A model generated the notes under the pieces. The model was given only the letters and a program-made list of their open reading frames with translations, made no database searches and had not been told where the DNA came from. This document shows positions 23,488-34,922 of a DNA stretch of 64,000 nt, piece after piece (within the stretch, counting starts at the first letter, position 1; each line of letters begins with the position of its first letter). The DNA is from Clitopilus passeckerianus (taxonomy: Eukaryota; Basidiomycota; Agaricomycetes; Agaricales; Entolomataceae). The position numbers and the translations under genes were made by a program. The stretch covers positions 310,001-374,000 of the forward strand of contig CALYLX010000077.1 of assembly GCA_944990035.1 (NCBI GenBank), given 5' to 3'.

Positions 23488-25419
23488 TCACCCGAGGCGG
23501 ACTGCAAAGGCGCAGACCAAGAAAGTTAACCCGACATAGACATAATATACCAGATTGCCTCCAAGATACTCCTTCTTAAGAGAAATCGCGAACAGCGAGC
23601 TGGCAAGAGCTGGGCTTAGAGCCTTTGTGACGCTCGCACATGTCTTTGGCGTTCGTCAGCTTCATGCACACCGAAATGTGGGCTAAATGGCATTACCTGG
23701 CTAATGCCGTTCACGGTTCCCAATGAGGCCTTGCTAGGTGCAGCAGCAGCGATCAAGATAAATACAGAACCTATAATAAGCTCTGAGTACTCATCGATAA
23801 CCGGAAAAGCGATATAGACTGACCTGCAGCCATACTAACGCCGGCCGAACACAGAGTCTGAACGCCTATGACGGACCAGACGGCCGGGCTAACCTTCCCT
23901 TGCTGATGCGCCAGCCAACCGATAACGGGAAATAGTACGAACGAGGGGATCAGGGATCCCAAGCCAGCGATAACGAGTTTTTTGGCTCCGTGGTTCTGGT
24001 ATAGCCGCGAATAGAAGAAAAGCATGAAGATGCTACTTGCTAAACCAGCGGCGAAGAGAATGTTTCCAATCGAGGAGGGGAGAAGTCCCAGTCCTCCCAA
24101 TCGCCACGGGGCTGAGAAGAAGAGCGGTTGTATTGCTCGATACGCTAGGTCCACCGAGGTGAGGAAGGAGTGCGACGCTATCGCGATGAGAACTTGGGAA
24201 GACCGTAGGAGATCGCGGACAGAAGGTAGAGCATCCTCGATGGGTGCCTCAGATGGAGGTTCATTAGAATTCGTGGTGGTGGTGGTATAGTTATTGGACG
24301 GCGAGGACTTTTTCAGAGGGGTGAAAACAGCCCGAGAAAATGGCTTCGGGTTCTCGAGCGTCTCCCGTAGATAGATAGCCACCATGATGGCGGCGGGCAA
24401 CGAGAGGAAAGAAGCGGCAGCACATGGCAGAAAGTATGGATGCGCCTCGAAGAACTTGATCCCTTTGAAGATTCCTGGATATTGCTCAGTGGGTTTCGCC
24501 AAGTAACCACCGACTAGCGACCCAAGCTAACCATCTTATGAGCACGATATTCTGTGCAAATAAAGGGGTGGGTGGCATACCGTGACCCCTAGAGACCATG
24601 TTAGTGGTAGGTAGCCGTAAGCCTGATGATTGCTCAGCATCAAACTAACGCAGACGTCGTTTCACATACCTTTCCTATGTTGCTAGTGTCACAGAGTTCT
24701 GCAATAATACTAGAGATAAGGCGTCAGCGGGTAGGCTACTACGAAGTTACAAATATACTCGCGTTCTTATCACGCAGGAATTCCCTCCCACTAACGACTT
24801 GATCAGCCCACAGTACAGTCCAAGTTTGAACTAAAATGATCGTACCGAGAAGGCCATACAAGCAACGACTGAGCGCAATCAATTGGTAGCACATAAGCCT
24901 AGTTATAGCAGCCACCCACCTCAGCAGTAGACCCCAGAAGTTGGTCGTCATTCCGAAACAAAGTGTCGAGACCGAGGAGCCACACAAGCCGAGAAGTAGG
25001 ACGGGCTTCCGTCCAACGATATCTGATGTCCGGCTCCAGTATAGCGAAGAAAATGCTTGTGTGCCAAAGTAGACAGATTGCTGACAATTTCACACAGATA
25101 TAGAGCTTCTGGAAAAGGACACCTCTTTAAAGTGCTCACCAATAACCCAGCGTAGTATCCGATTCGACGGTCGTCCCCGTGTGTGATCCCGGAGTCACGA
25201 ATGAGCTTGATGTGAGCTAAGTCAGTTCTTCTCCCACAGAAACATCGGGCATCGTATATTCACCTCGGGGAGAAATGGGTAAATAACCTGTGGCACCAAC
25301 GACTGAAGAAACTGAGCTAGAAGAATGATCGTTATTTGCAGGCGAGGTAGAGGCGAGATTGCTGGTCGAGAGGCGTGCTCTGCGAGCAGTGGTGTATTCT
25401 CCTCATTTCTTCTTGGCAT
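23488..25419 (-). CDS. Major facilitator superfamily transporter (DHA1-like)
   Basis: Multi-exon gene starting MPRRNEENTPLLAE at 25419 (first exon to 25264) and ending at 23488 in VCAFAVRLG-stop. Motif A is clear near 24990 (SDIVGRKPVLLLGL), preceded by YWSRT. Hydrophobic segments include LQITIILLAQFLQSLVPQV, PCAAASFLSLPAAIMVAIYL and VLFPVIGWLAHQQGK. The central loop between the two halves is Thr/Ser/Asn-rich with a charged start. Near the end, APSKASLGTVNGISQ followed by TCASVTKALSPALASSLFA is typical of fungal MFS proteins related to yeast YCR023C and plant ZIFL transporters. I infer an efflux or small-molecule transporter; substrate unknown. Middle exon boundaries between 24500 and 25260 were not all resolved. 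Confidence 0.82.
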
Positions 25420-25950
25420 ATGGAGTGGTGGGCAGTAGTAAAGTGTTGATTTACCGCGTTGTGCCAGATTGCTACCCCACTGCTTGGTGATAAATTGAGG
25501 GACTTCTGCTCACTGCGGCATGAGCGGCTGGCATGCCGATACGGTGACCCGTGTCGTGGGAAAATCAGAACTACCAGCCCTAAACACTGCGCGAGCGGCA
25601 TGCAAACCATCTCTTCCTTTGGGTAGGTTCACGGAACGGAACCGTTCGCCGACCTTCTTACTGTTGCTGCCTCGGGCTGAATCCACTTTCCGCTGGAGTG
25701 ATGGACTCCATGGATTGATCTACTCCGTTGAAGACTCTGCATGCCCCCGCAGTATACTCTCTACAGCCACCGTCGACTCCTGAAATTACCAGGCCCAGGG
25801 GGAGTAAGAAAGGATGCGCATGTAGTGCGCTAGGAACCGCTTGTGAGGTACCTCATACTGCTTCGGTGCTTGATTACTGGCGCTCACCCATGCTTTAAAC
25901 TAGGTTAACAGGCTGATACTTGGAATTCTTCCTGTCCGTCGCCAATCGCC
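25420..25950. other. Divergent promoter region, no gene seen
   Basis: Lies between the minus-strand MFS gene and the plus-strand gene at 25951. Short frames only. Confidence 0.4.
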
Positions 25951-26755
25951 ATGCTTTTTACTGTCATTATCAACATAGCCGCAGGTGACCTCCAAGGGCT
26001 GAAAAGTCAAGGATACCAGCTGTGCTTCTCGCAGCCTGTCGTGGTGAATGGCCAAGAACATTCTGGCAGTGGCATACTCGCCTCTTTTAGCTCGACGGAG
26101 CTTTCTCCTACACAGACTTTCTCGTGGCAGGAGGAATACCAGGTGTTCGCGGAAATGGAGGTGAGTATCGTCGTTTGGCCAGATTTGAGACTGTACTTAT
26201 TAGGAACGTCCCTAGACCCCCATGATCACCACTACGACTAAGCCGGTCACAATCGGCGGGAATCAGACAGCGACCATCGGAGCCGCATCAACCACTGTTA
26301 CGGGAACCGCGAAAGGTGTCGCATTACCATTTTTTGCCGTCAACGAGGCAGGACAGCCAGGAATACCTGTCAGAATTGGCGTGAGCGTTAGATGCGGAAA
26401 GACGGGGCTGGGAGTTAGCAGCCAGGAAACGGCCGAGACCGATGGGAACGCTGGCTTCCCCGTCGCCTTTGTCTCGTCAGAGGTTGCTCAAGGGTCTAGC
26501 ACCTCTCTGCTTCCCTCCAGCAGGAAGCTGCTGATATACTTTTCGAGTTCTTCTGCTACAGGTCCACCTCTGCCCCCGTATGAGATTGTGGTCGGGACAA
26601 ATACGCTACTTATCGTTTCCTATGAGGATGGTTCTTGGTCTCAGGACTCCGCGCAGTCCTCTGTCAGCCGTAGGGCTAGTCTTGGAATAGATCGGTTTCG
26701 CGCTTTTTTCGTCGTTCCCTATTTCTTACGTCGACTGTTCCGATCTCTGTTTTAG
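25951..26755 (+). CDS. Lineage-specific fungal protein, YxLCF family, member 1
   Basis: Two exons, 25951-26160 and 26216-26755, intron 55 bp; 249 aa. The N terminus (INIAAGDLQGLKSQGYQLCF, then TFSWQEEYQVFAE) matches a recurrent basidiomycete pattern in which a short strand-rich start is followed by YxLCFA and FSWxxxYxVF. I know this as a common uncharacterised family and cannot name a function. The C-terminal half has PFFAVNEAGQPGIPVRIGV and SVRCGKT. A paralogue lies convergently at 27105-27779. No signal peptide or membrane segment is evident; probably cytosolic. Confidence 0.68.
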
Positions 26756-27104
26756 CTTGTGTATTCATAGGTACTAATATATGATTTGCAATAAGATTGT
26801 CTTCACGACTTATGTTCCGGTCTACTTATACTCGGCAATCTTGGAGAACCTTAAAGTTCACGGGTTTTGCCCGAAAATGAGTCGTTAGCTGGAAGGTATC
26901 AATTGGCGTTGTGTTCAGAAGCTGGATCAAGGTTGGAACGTTCACGCTCATAATGTCTGAACAAAATCCATTAATAAATATTATGATACATTCGCAAATA
27001 TTGTATGCTACATGTAGTGAGGTTAATAAATATGATCGCCCACTCTACTCGCCAGTGCTTCCAGAAGGACTTCGAGTCTGATATGGAGGAAAGGGACCAG
27101 CGCG
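26756..27104. other. Short intergenic region between convergent paralogues
   Basis: AT-rich (aataaatattatgatac), probably the two 3' untranslated regions and polyadenylation signals. No gene seen. Confidence 0.5.
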
Positions 27105-27779
27105 TCAGTTTCGGAACGCCACATGAGCGACCTCTCTCCTAGTCAGGTCAATTGTACACGTTTTTGTTACAGTGGGGTCGAACGAGAATCCTGGCCCTAA
27201 TCTCCGAGAGACGTCGACGAACATCGAGATTTTGCGGGATGGCTTGAGCTTGACTATGGTGTGACGAGGAATCGCGCTGGAGATGAAGGAAGGCATGTAC
27301 ATTTCCTTCCAGGAGCCTCTCGCTGATGTTACAGCGCACCGAACATGTATTCCCACCCTTCCAAGATCCTGCCAATCGTTCACCACGAAGAAGGGGCTTC
27401 TCGGAGACGGCGGACCCTTTACGGAAGATTCCCCCGTCGGTTTTAGGGTCAGGAGCTGGCCGCCACTGACAGAAGTGGGGACCGTATCGCAGCTGATGGG
27501 TGCGTCATACTAAGCAGAAGAATCTAGTCAGAAGCAAGGACTATCCCAGAAACGTCTTTAACTCACCGTGCTATCCTGTTGCCCAAATACCATGAAGGAC
27601 TCGTCCCATGAAAAGGTAAACGAAGTGCTGAGGTGGCTGGCACCAATAGAATAGAGTACCACGTTTCCGGCGTGTTCGACTCCGTCGACCTCGACGGGTT
27701 GGGCAAAACAGAGGCTATAGTTGTTCTGTTGAAGGAGACGTAGCTCCTCATGACCGATCGTGATGTTTATGCAGAGCAT
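27105..27779 (-). CDS. Lineage-specific fungal protein, YxLCF family, member 2
   Basis: Two exons, 27779-27567 and 27509-27105, intron 57 bp; 205 aa. Start MLCINITIGHEELRLL, then NNYSLCFAQPVEVDG and FTFSWDESFMVFG align with member 1 (GYQLCFSQPVVVNG, TFSWQEEYQVFA), and PFFVVNDWQDLGRVGIHVRC aligns with PFFAVNEAGQPGIPVRIGV. The intron sits at the equivalent place. An open frame upstream (27801-27983) ends in a stop before this ATG and is not needed. Function unknown. Confidence 0.65.
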
Positions 27780-28140
27780 TTGACGTGGGCGTTGAGACTG
27801 TCAGTCGTACAGGGAGTCAGAGAAATGCAGGTCGTCGTCCAGTTGAGCATCGTGCAGGTACATATACCAAGCTAGCTGTATATCGAAGCCAAGTGAAAAT
27901 GTTCTGCCATCATCGGGTAAAAAGAGTTTGAATTGGAGAACTCCTTTTGCTGCCGAATCTATACTTGCTGCCTGAGTTTCCACAACGTGGGAGTTAGCCG
28001 GACATCAACATTTCAATGTTCGGCAAATAGATCTGCTCGCTTTGGCGCGCCTAAGAGGCAGAATCGATAACACGAAGTAATTCCATCTCCACTAATCCAA
28101 TCTTGGTAACTTTTGGCCGAGGAAGGATAGTATAAACCTC

Positions 28141-28166
28141 GGCACTCTAACTATGGATGTGGGCGT
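28141..28166. repeat. Left terminal inverted repeat of the transposon
   Basis: 26 bp, pairs with 34234-34259 with 25 of 26 identical (a/c difference inside ATGGATGTGG versus ATGGCTGTGG). Flanked outside by the 8-bp duplication at 28133-28140. Confidence 0.9.
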
Positions 28167-28415
28167 CGCAGACGGAGAAAAAAATTAATTAATTAATTAA
28201 TTAGGAGGGGAAGATGTAGCATAGAAACGATCGAATTGCCGGCAAAATAGAAACAAAATTAAGGGTCCTTACCACCGTGGCTAGGCGTACATATCTACGC
28301 GAGATCAGAGATGACTATCAATGATAACAACCAGTGTCGAAAATCTGCATCCAAGGCTTTACATCCGGCCTAGTGAATTGAATCTTGGGTTAGCCAGGCT
28401 CTGCGAGAATTGCTG

Positions 28416-31400
28416 CTACTCACCTAGTAAGAACATCTGTCCAATTGTTTGCTGAGGGTTATCTTTACGTTTGGGACAAGGATTCCCTTTCCACTTGCCG
28501 TCGCATGTGGTTGAGCGGCAAGTCAGGCATGAACGAGGTTTTCTTGCTGTGTTGCGTTTCTTCTTCGCTGGTTCGGTTTCATCGGCCGTGTTGTGCTCCT
28601 CGGTATCCCGTGCTCGCCTTTTACCCTTTGCTCGTTCACTTAATGCCAAAGAAGTTGAAGCACGGGCGGGACCATAGAATGCCACCGGATCAACGTGCTT
28701 GAACATCCGGGTGGTTTCCTGGCTTTCGTGCATCGAGAGCATTCGCGAGACCTCCCAATCATTTGATGGGTCGATATATGTTTGTACTGAAGGTACCTTG
28801 CGACCTGTGGTGACCTGAAGATTGAGTGATTGAGCTTCTGTGACGTGAATGGTGGGGATCGAGGTGGGGCTGGTTTTAAGAAGCGAGGCAAGTTCATCGA
28901 CAGCATTCCTCTGCATTTCTACCGAGTTTTCTTCGTTTCGGAACTCCTTCCACGATTTGTAGTAGTTCTTCAATTGTTCAGGAAGCTAGAACCGAAATCA
29001 AGAGGCCATTCCATCTAATCCACAGCTAAAATGCACGAACCTTATAGAAGATTGTCTTGCCATTAACGTGCTTTGACCACTCAGAGGCAAATACTACCCA
29101 GTTAGGCTGAGTTTTCGATACCAGGGGACCTTCCGTGCGAGAAACCAGCGTCCCAAAGAGTGCCCGTTCAGCGGATGTGTGAATTGGTAGGATAGCAACT
29201 TGAGTCTGCTGCAGCTTTGCAAGGTTCATATGATGAATGCTCTCCTCTCGAGCAAACTCAGATGAAAAAGGTTGCATATTCAAAGTATCCCGAGACGATT
29301 TCGAGAGGGGCAGGATACCAAAGGTCTCTGGAGAACGGATGAAGTCGTTTCCATTTACCCAGCCAAGCATTGAGGGCTCCGCAGAGTTTGGCGCAAAACC
29401 CAGGCTGGTAATATCAATGAGTTTCATTAGACGGTTGCGTGTCCAGACATCAAATGACCCCTGATAGCGCTTCCTGTCCGATTGAATGTACCAACCTAGC
29501 CACTGTTCAGCTGGTGATATCGACTCGCGATGTAGGATAATAACATACCACGAGGTTGTGTGTGAGTGTGAAATCTCGAATGAGATTCACAGCAAGACGA
29601 GGGGACGTGTTATAGGAACCATATCGTTTTGCGATGCTCTGGTGAACACCACCTTCGATGCCGTTGGTTCCACGCATGCAGCGATACATGACGAGACCAT
29701 TCCGGTCCTTCTTCTGCGCAACATAGAAATCGATTCCAACAGGATCTGAGTAATATCCAAGGCGGATATTCTCAAGAATGTTTGCTGCCTTCTCCCAGGA
29801 TGCGTCATTGAATAACGGCTGGTTGGTCACGGCATCTACAAGGGGACCATACTTCTTGAAAACCTCTGACACTCTGTAGTGCAGTGCTTCAGCACCAGGA
29901 ACATATCGGCGCACACGCTTCCAGATCCAATCTGGATGATAGCGGAGCATTCGATCCCATGAAATGCCGCGTTTCCTCAATACTTCTTCAACAGCCTTTT
30001 GATCAGACGCATCGGGAACAAAAATAGCATCTCGTAACGCTCGAGCAAACGGTCGTCGAATACCATGATGAATGGCAATCTTAAACATGTCCATAAGATG
30101 CCAAATATCTCCAAGAACGCGTGATCGGACTTCTGGGTCCTCCAGAAACGCTGGCTGAATCAGACTTGGAGAGCTGATCCCCAATTTCTCCTCAACATTT
30201 ACCGATGAGGAGGCTGTATCTTCAGGAAGCTGCTCAGTTTCAGGGTCATAGGGGATAACAACGGGCCACCCTGGGCCCTCTGCTAACAATGGCATATCAG
30301 AGTCCAAGTCAGCTGACAGGGGCATATCTGCACCTGAGGCTCCGTTAGACTGCACATAGGCACTCTCGTGGGGCACATAGGAGGGTGGAGGGGTGGAGGT
30401 AGATGTAGCAGGGGTTTGAGTTAGGGGAAGTTGATCATGAGGAATGATCTCGGTATCCTTGATGTGGCAGAGAAGACCGAATGGGAGAGCGGTACTCAAA
30501 GCGCTCAGAGGCGTCTCTGCTCGGCATTCGAGAAGCTCTCGTCGAATGAGATAGCCAGACTGAATGATGTGCGTAATGTTAACAAGAACACGAGTTCCAG
30601 TCACGTTGACATTCTTGAACACTGCTGGGCGATCAGGTGCGATGAACCCAAAAGCGACAGCAGAACTGCGATCGCGGGAGAGGAGCTTGATGGGTGTCCC
30701 TGACGGGGTGGTAGGTGTTGCACGTTCTCGTGATGGTAGGGTAGAGAATGCATCTCGAAGCGCCCATGCAGCATAGGCATCAAGTTTGGCGTAGTCTTGC
30801 TGAGCATCGGTGAGGGCATCATTGTCCCAGGCTGTGCTGACCCGAATTGCCTCGTCTTTGGGAAGATACTGGTGGAGAATAGTTGCCACAAGGTCAGCAA
30901 GGCTGGTGTTGGATCTGCTGACGAGATTCCGATTGTGAGCGAGAGACCCAATCTCAACTGCACCCACGAAAGGGAGTTCACCATCCTTGAGGTTGCAATC
31001 ATGAAAGAGTTTCGTGAAGTCAGCCTTGATGTGAACTCCCCATTTTCGAATGCGTGGGGACCTCAATAGCACCAGTAGGGCATGTGGCGGGTTTAGAAAG
31101 CCGTCCTGGGTCACAAATTTGGATAACTATTAGCACAGAAGTTAGACATCAGACCCAAATATAGATAAGAGACGAAAGAACGCACTCGAATGAGATATAT
31201 ACATCCTAAATATGCAATTGTAACCAGGGAAACACGCCCCTGAATACCCTCGCGGCGGTCAGTGGACCACTCCATATCCATACTGATATCAACCGACTGG
31301 TCAGTGGGAAGTCCAGAGAGTTGCTGCATGAACTCGTTGAGTCGTTGGTTGATAAGATAGGTGGTGTCAAGAATTGTCGTATCCCAATCGAGAGGGATGC

Positions 31401-34056
31401 TAAGAACCTGCAGTGAAGACTTGATAGGCACTGGGTGGACACCATGGCGTAGCGAAGGAAACATGCGCTCGAGCTCAGCCTTGTCGGCACGGACATTGTC
31501 GGTCATGATGGCCTCAATGTCCCCATGCCCATACAATTTCAATGATTCCGAAATCTTCGCCAGTGCGGGCATGAACTGGTCGTGGGCCTTGGTGGGTGTA
31601 AGTGTCATTTGGCGAACTTCTACGTATTCGTTGGTTGCTGTATGTAACGCGCCAAAAACGGGTTCTCCGTTCACTTTACCAAGGTGTTTTGGAACCTGTA
31701 TCCAATGATCAGTCTGCCGAATATGACAATGATAGAGGAACTTGAGGATTCACCTTATGGCTATGGTCTATTGCTAACAAGCGTGCGGATAACATTGCCA
31801 TCCGCTGATCGATCTCTGAGCTATGCTCCTCAATGATCATGTTGTACAGATCACCGAAATAACGTCCTGAAGGGACATAGCCTGCATAACCGTCTCGATC
31901 ATTCCAAGCACCAAAACGCTGGTGCTTGGCAAGCAAGGTTCCTGTGGCAGATTTGAGGCGCATGTTCACCAGCTCATAATACTGGAGCTCGAGTTGCTCA
32001 AAGCCGCGGATGTGTAACGTGCGTATAAGGGCTGCGAAGGGGGTTGGTCCTAGACCTCGCTGGAATGAGGAGCGCAGGATCGCAAAGAGTCGGTCGGTGA
32101 TGCCACTGCGACAAGTGAGGTGAAACTTGAACTGGCTGGAAAGAGCTGGGGGTAAGACATTGAGAACGGCAGGGGACCAGCTGAGGTACGTCTTCTTGCA
32201 CTGCCCGCAAAAGTAGCGATAGCCTATAATATAGACTGTCTTGTCAATATCAGCAACTCGCCGTGGAGCTTGTGGCCACCCGTGATGCTGAAGCATGACT
32301 TCCCCGCCTTTCGTGCTGTATGTCCTCCCCGCTTTCTTGCACTCGGGACATGGGATTTTGCCAAGAACATGTGGGAGCCATACAAAGAATGATGGCGTGA
32401 AGAAATCTTTGGGTTCAATTTGATGTTTCGTGGCTGTCGTAAATAGTGGGTTCTTAGGCGGAATCGAGAAGTGACCGTCATCGTAGCAGGACGGTATACC
32501 GGATCGATTATTCGTCATCTCACTACGCAGGCGTTCACATAGTTCTCGATAGATAGTGTCGAGCCAAGTAGGAATTGAGGCCCGCGGCGTCGAACGAGAT
32601 CGCGAAGGACTGCTACTGCCAGGGGCAGCAGCAGTCAACGAAGACACTGCAGGCGAAGTTGCAGTGTCTTCATCATCGTCGAGTGCAGGTCCCACATCCT
32701 CATCATCAACATCTCGGTCCTCACCACATCCCATAAGCCTATCAATATCATCCACCATCCCCGGACCGTCCTCCTCTAGCTCCTCCTCCTTGTCCTGCAG
32801 GCTCAGTAATGCCTCGAAGTCGATCGCGACATTGTTCGTCACATTTGGCGGTGGTAACCCAGGAGCGGCTGCTGCGCGTGAAGTCAGAAAAAACTGATAC
32901 CGGTTTGTAGGTGTACGAGAACTTACCAGTTCTGGTTGTATCTCTGTTGTGGTCTGGACCAGGGGTGGTGCTTGACCTGCCGCCGACTTCCTCTAAGGAT
33001 GCCGGTGAAGCTGATTGTTTGGTGGTGTAAGTAGCAAGCTGCTAGACAAGTAAAGCAGGCTCACCTTGAGTCCGGCTCTCTGTACCGTGTCCCGTTACAT
33101 CATCAAATGTGCTGAGGTCTATATTGGAGGGTATCAATTAGAACTGAACGGAAAAGTAATATACATTGATTTTACTTGAGCTGAGTATTGCACTGAGCTG
33201 GCGAGAGGTATCTGGCGAGAGAAAATGCATCAGTCCCTGTGTTTAGATGATCGGGACCTTCGTTACCTTGTTTCTCCGCATTGACCGTTTGGGAGTGTGC
33301 ATCCGCTTCTTGATCGCGTGCTAGGAGTTCACCTGAGAGAGAATGAATGTTAGTTAGAGATCGCAAAGCATTGTTCTTCACTCACCTGAAGGCTCGAACT
33401 GATCCTCTTCGTTCACGCGCGTGAGAGGCAGTGTAGCACGGTCAGGTGCGAAAAAGCTGCAAATAGGGTGTATTAGTCCAAAACGAGCTTGAAATACCAG
33501 GGAAATGGGCAAACACACCCGTAATAGATGCCTGACGCTTCTCCGTGCTTGTTCTTTCCTGCTGGACCTCTGATGATTGTTGCTGTGAGGCAGAGGCTGC
33601 AGTCGGCGGTCCATCACCCTGCTGTGATGTGGTTCCCAGGCCTCTTACATCGCGTGTGCCGGTGTTTGAGTTGGTGGGGGCGGCAACGGCAGTCTCAGAT
33701 GGGAGAAGAGAGATAACTGGTTCTGGATCAACAAAGGGAAATGAGTTGTGCTGTATATACTGGGAGGAGCGGCACTTACCGTTGATAACGACCGGATTGA
33801 CAGGACCCGCGTCGACAGCTAATTGACGTGTGCCGTGTGAGGTTCTCCATGCACATGAACACGTTGTGGGACCAGGCTTACCTTTTGCAGCCAAATGAGA
33901 GGCCTCGGCAGGCGCCTGCTTCTGAGTTTTCTTTGGCCGCCCAACCAGCCTTTTTTTGCCTTCATTTCCAGTGTTGAGTTTGTTCTTTGACCCTTTCGGT
34001 CGACCGACAGGGCGCTTTGACGGATTTGGGGTGGGTTCCCCTTGAGGCGTAGCCAT
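28416..34056 (-). CDS. Transposase: AT-hooks, DUF6729-like region, DDE core with inserted DEDDy 3'-5' exonuclease, Cys cluster
   Basis: One long multi-exon gene starting at 34056. N-terminal exons carry two AT-hook-like motifs (KRPVGRPKGSKNK and KRLVGRPKK) and ITGFFAP across a join. 32480-32030 codes for a DUF6729-like zinc-containing region (FFTPSFFVWLPHVLGKIPC, CPECKKAG, YRYFCGQCKKTYLSW). A DDE-like core follows: AIDHSHK (D near 31766), then HLGKVNGEPVFGALHTATNE, MTDN (D near 31499) and GTNGIEGGVH (E near 29655). Between the second D and the E lies a full DEDDy exonuclease: SMDMEWSTD (near 31275), HIKADFTKLFHDC (near 31020) and YAKLDAYAAW (near 30780). The C terminus has CLTCRSTTCDGKWKGNPC. 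I infer one protein of well over 1000 aa that binds and mobilises the element. Introns are short; not every junction was resolved. Confidence 0.8.
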
Positions 34057-34233
34057 GTAGTGATGTATGGGTGATGTGCGCTGTCAGATTGGGCGGAGGA
34101 GGTCTGGTCAGGACTAGCTGGGAATCACGAGGTAAGATCGTCAGGTCGATATAAACAGTATATCAAGTTTCCTAACCAAGTATATCGATATACCATATAC
34201 AGTATATCATTTTAAACTCAGCTACATCGCTCC

Positions 34234-34259
34234 ACGCCCACAGCCATAGTTAGAGTGCC
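34234..34259. repeat. Right terminal inverted repeat of the transposon
   Basis: Reverse complement of the left end; followed outside by the matching 8-mer at 34260-34267. Confidence 0.9.
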
Positions 34260-34850
34260 TAAACCTCAGGGTCATCGCCTCACCCATCAGAGCTTGAACG
34301 TCCCTCCCTCGTCTCCAACCAGAACGGCAGAGTTGGGCCTTGTTGGGGCAATAGGTACGTCAGTGGACGAAAATTGGACCAGATGAATCTTGAACCTGGC
34401 GTGAACTGGTATTCGAAGGCACGGATTACTCCGAAAATTCCTTCCAAATTAACACCTTGCTTGGCAGACGACGCGAATGTCCAAGTAAGTGGAGCCTCGA
34501 GGGTACGAGTACAGTACCTGTGAGAGTGTTCTGTACCCAATCTGGACTAGCATGACCCTCGATCAATTATTTTGCCTGTTGTGAGAGCGATCGCAAAGGA
34601 TTGCTCCTGTCAAAACGAGTCCTCTACTCCACGGTTTTGCACATATGATTGATAGCATCCCAGGCGTGTCCCCCGCAGAGGTGTTCAGCGATCACGACAA
34701 ATGTTGTCGTTACCAGGCTCTGCATCAGGGTCAATGAATGTCCCTCGAGCTGTTGAGGAACAAGGCGCTGGGAAATGAACAGGGTGGAAGCTGGAAGACG
34801 AGAACGTAATCATGATTTGCCACTGATAGACCGCTTAACCGGTCTCCTAC
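34260..34850. other. Right flank of the transposon, no gene seen
   Basis: Begins with the 8-bp duplication. No supported coding region up to the tRNA. Confidence 0.5.
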
Positions 34851-34922
34851 AGCAGCATGGCGCAGTGGAAGCGCGCAGGGCCCATAACCCTGAGGTCACT
34901 CGATCGAGACGAGTTGCTGCTA
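34851..34922 (+). tRNA. Initiator tRNA-Met (CAT)
   Basis: 72-nt cloverleaf: acceptor AGCAGCA/TGCTGCT with discriminator A, D arm with TGGCGCAGTGG, anticodon stem CAGGG/CCCTG around loop CCCATAA, and T stem ACTCG/CGAGT. The T loop begins ATCG rather than TTC, the hallmark of eukaryotic initiator tRNA. A TTTTT terminator follows at about 34932. Confidence 0.92.

Larger units (their letters stand above)
28141..34259. mobile_element. Complete DNA transposon with 26-bp TIRs and 8-bp target-site duplication
   Basis: The left end begins GGCACTCTAACTATGG at 28141; positions 28141-28166 match the reverse complement of 34234-34259 with one difference in 26. Immediately outside both ends stands the same 8-mer, taaacctc (28133-28140 and 34260-34267), an exact target-site duplication. 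The 6119-bp interior holds one long minus-strand gene with transposase features. A (TTAA)-type run lies just inside the left end (28185-28203) and AT-rich palindromes (tatatcgatata) just inside the right end. An 8-bp duplication is known for hAT, P, Zisupton/KDZ and Novosib elements; the coding content does not let me place it in any of these with confidence. The intact ends and open gene suggest recent insertion. Confidence 0.9.

Noticed and set aside
27801..27983. Short minus-strand frame upstream of the second YxLCF-family gene
   Set aside because: Ends in a stop before the natural ATG, and the paralogue has no such upstream part.
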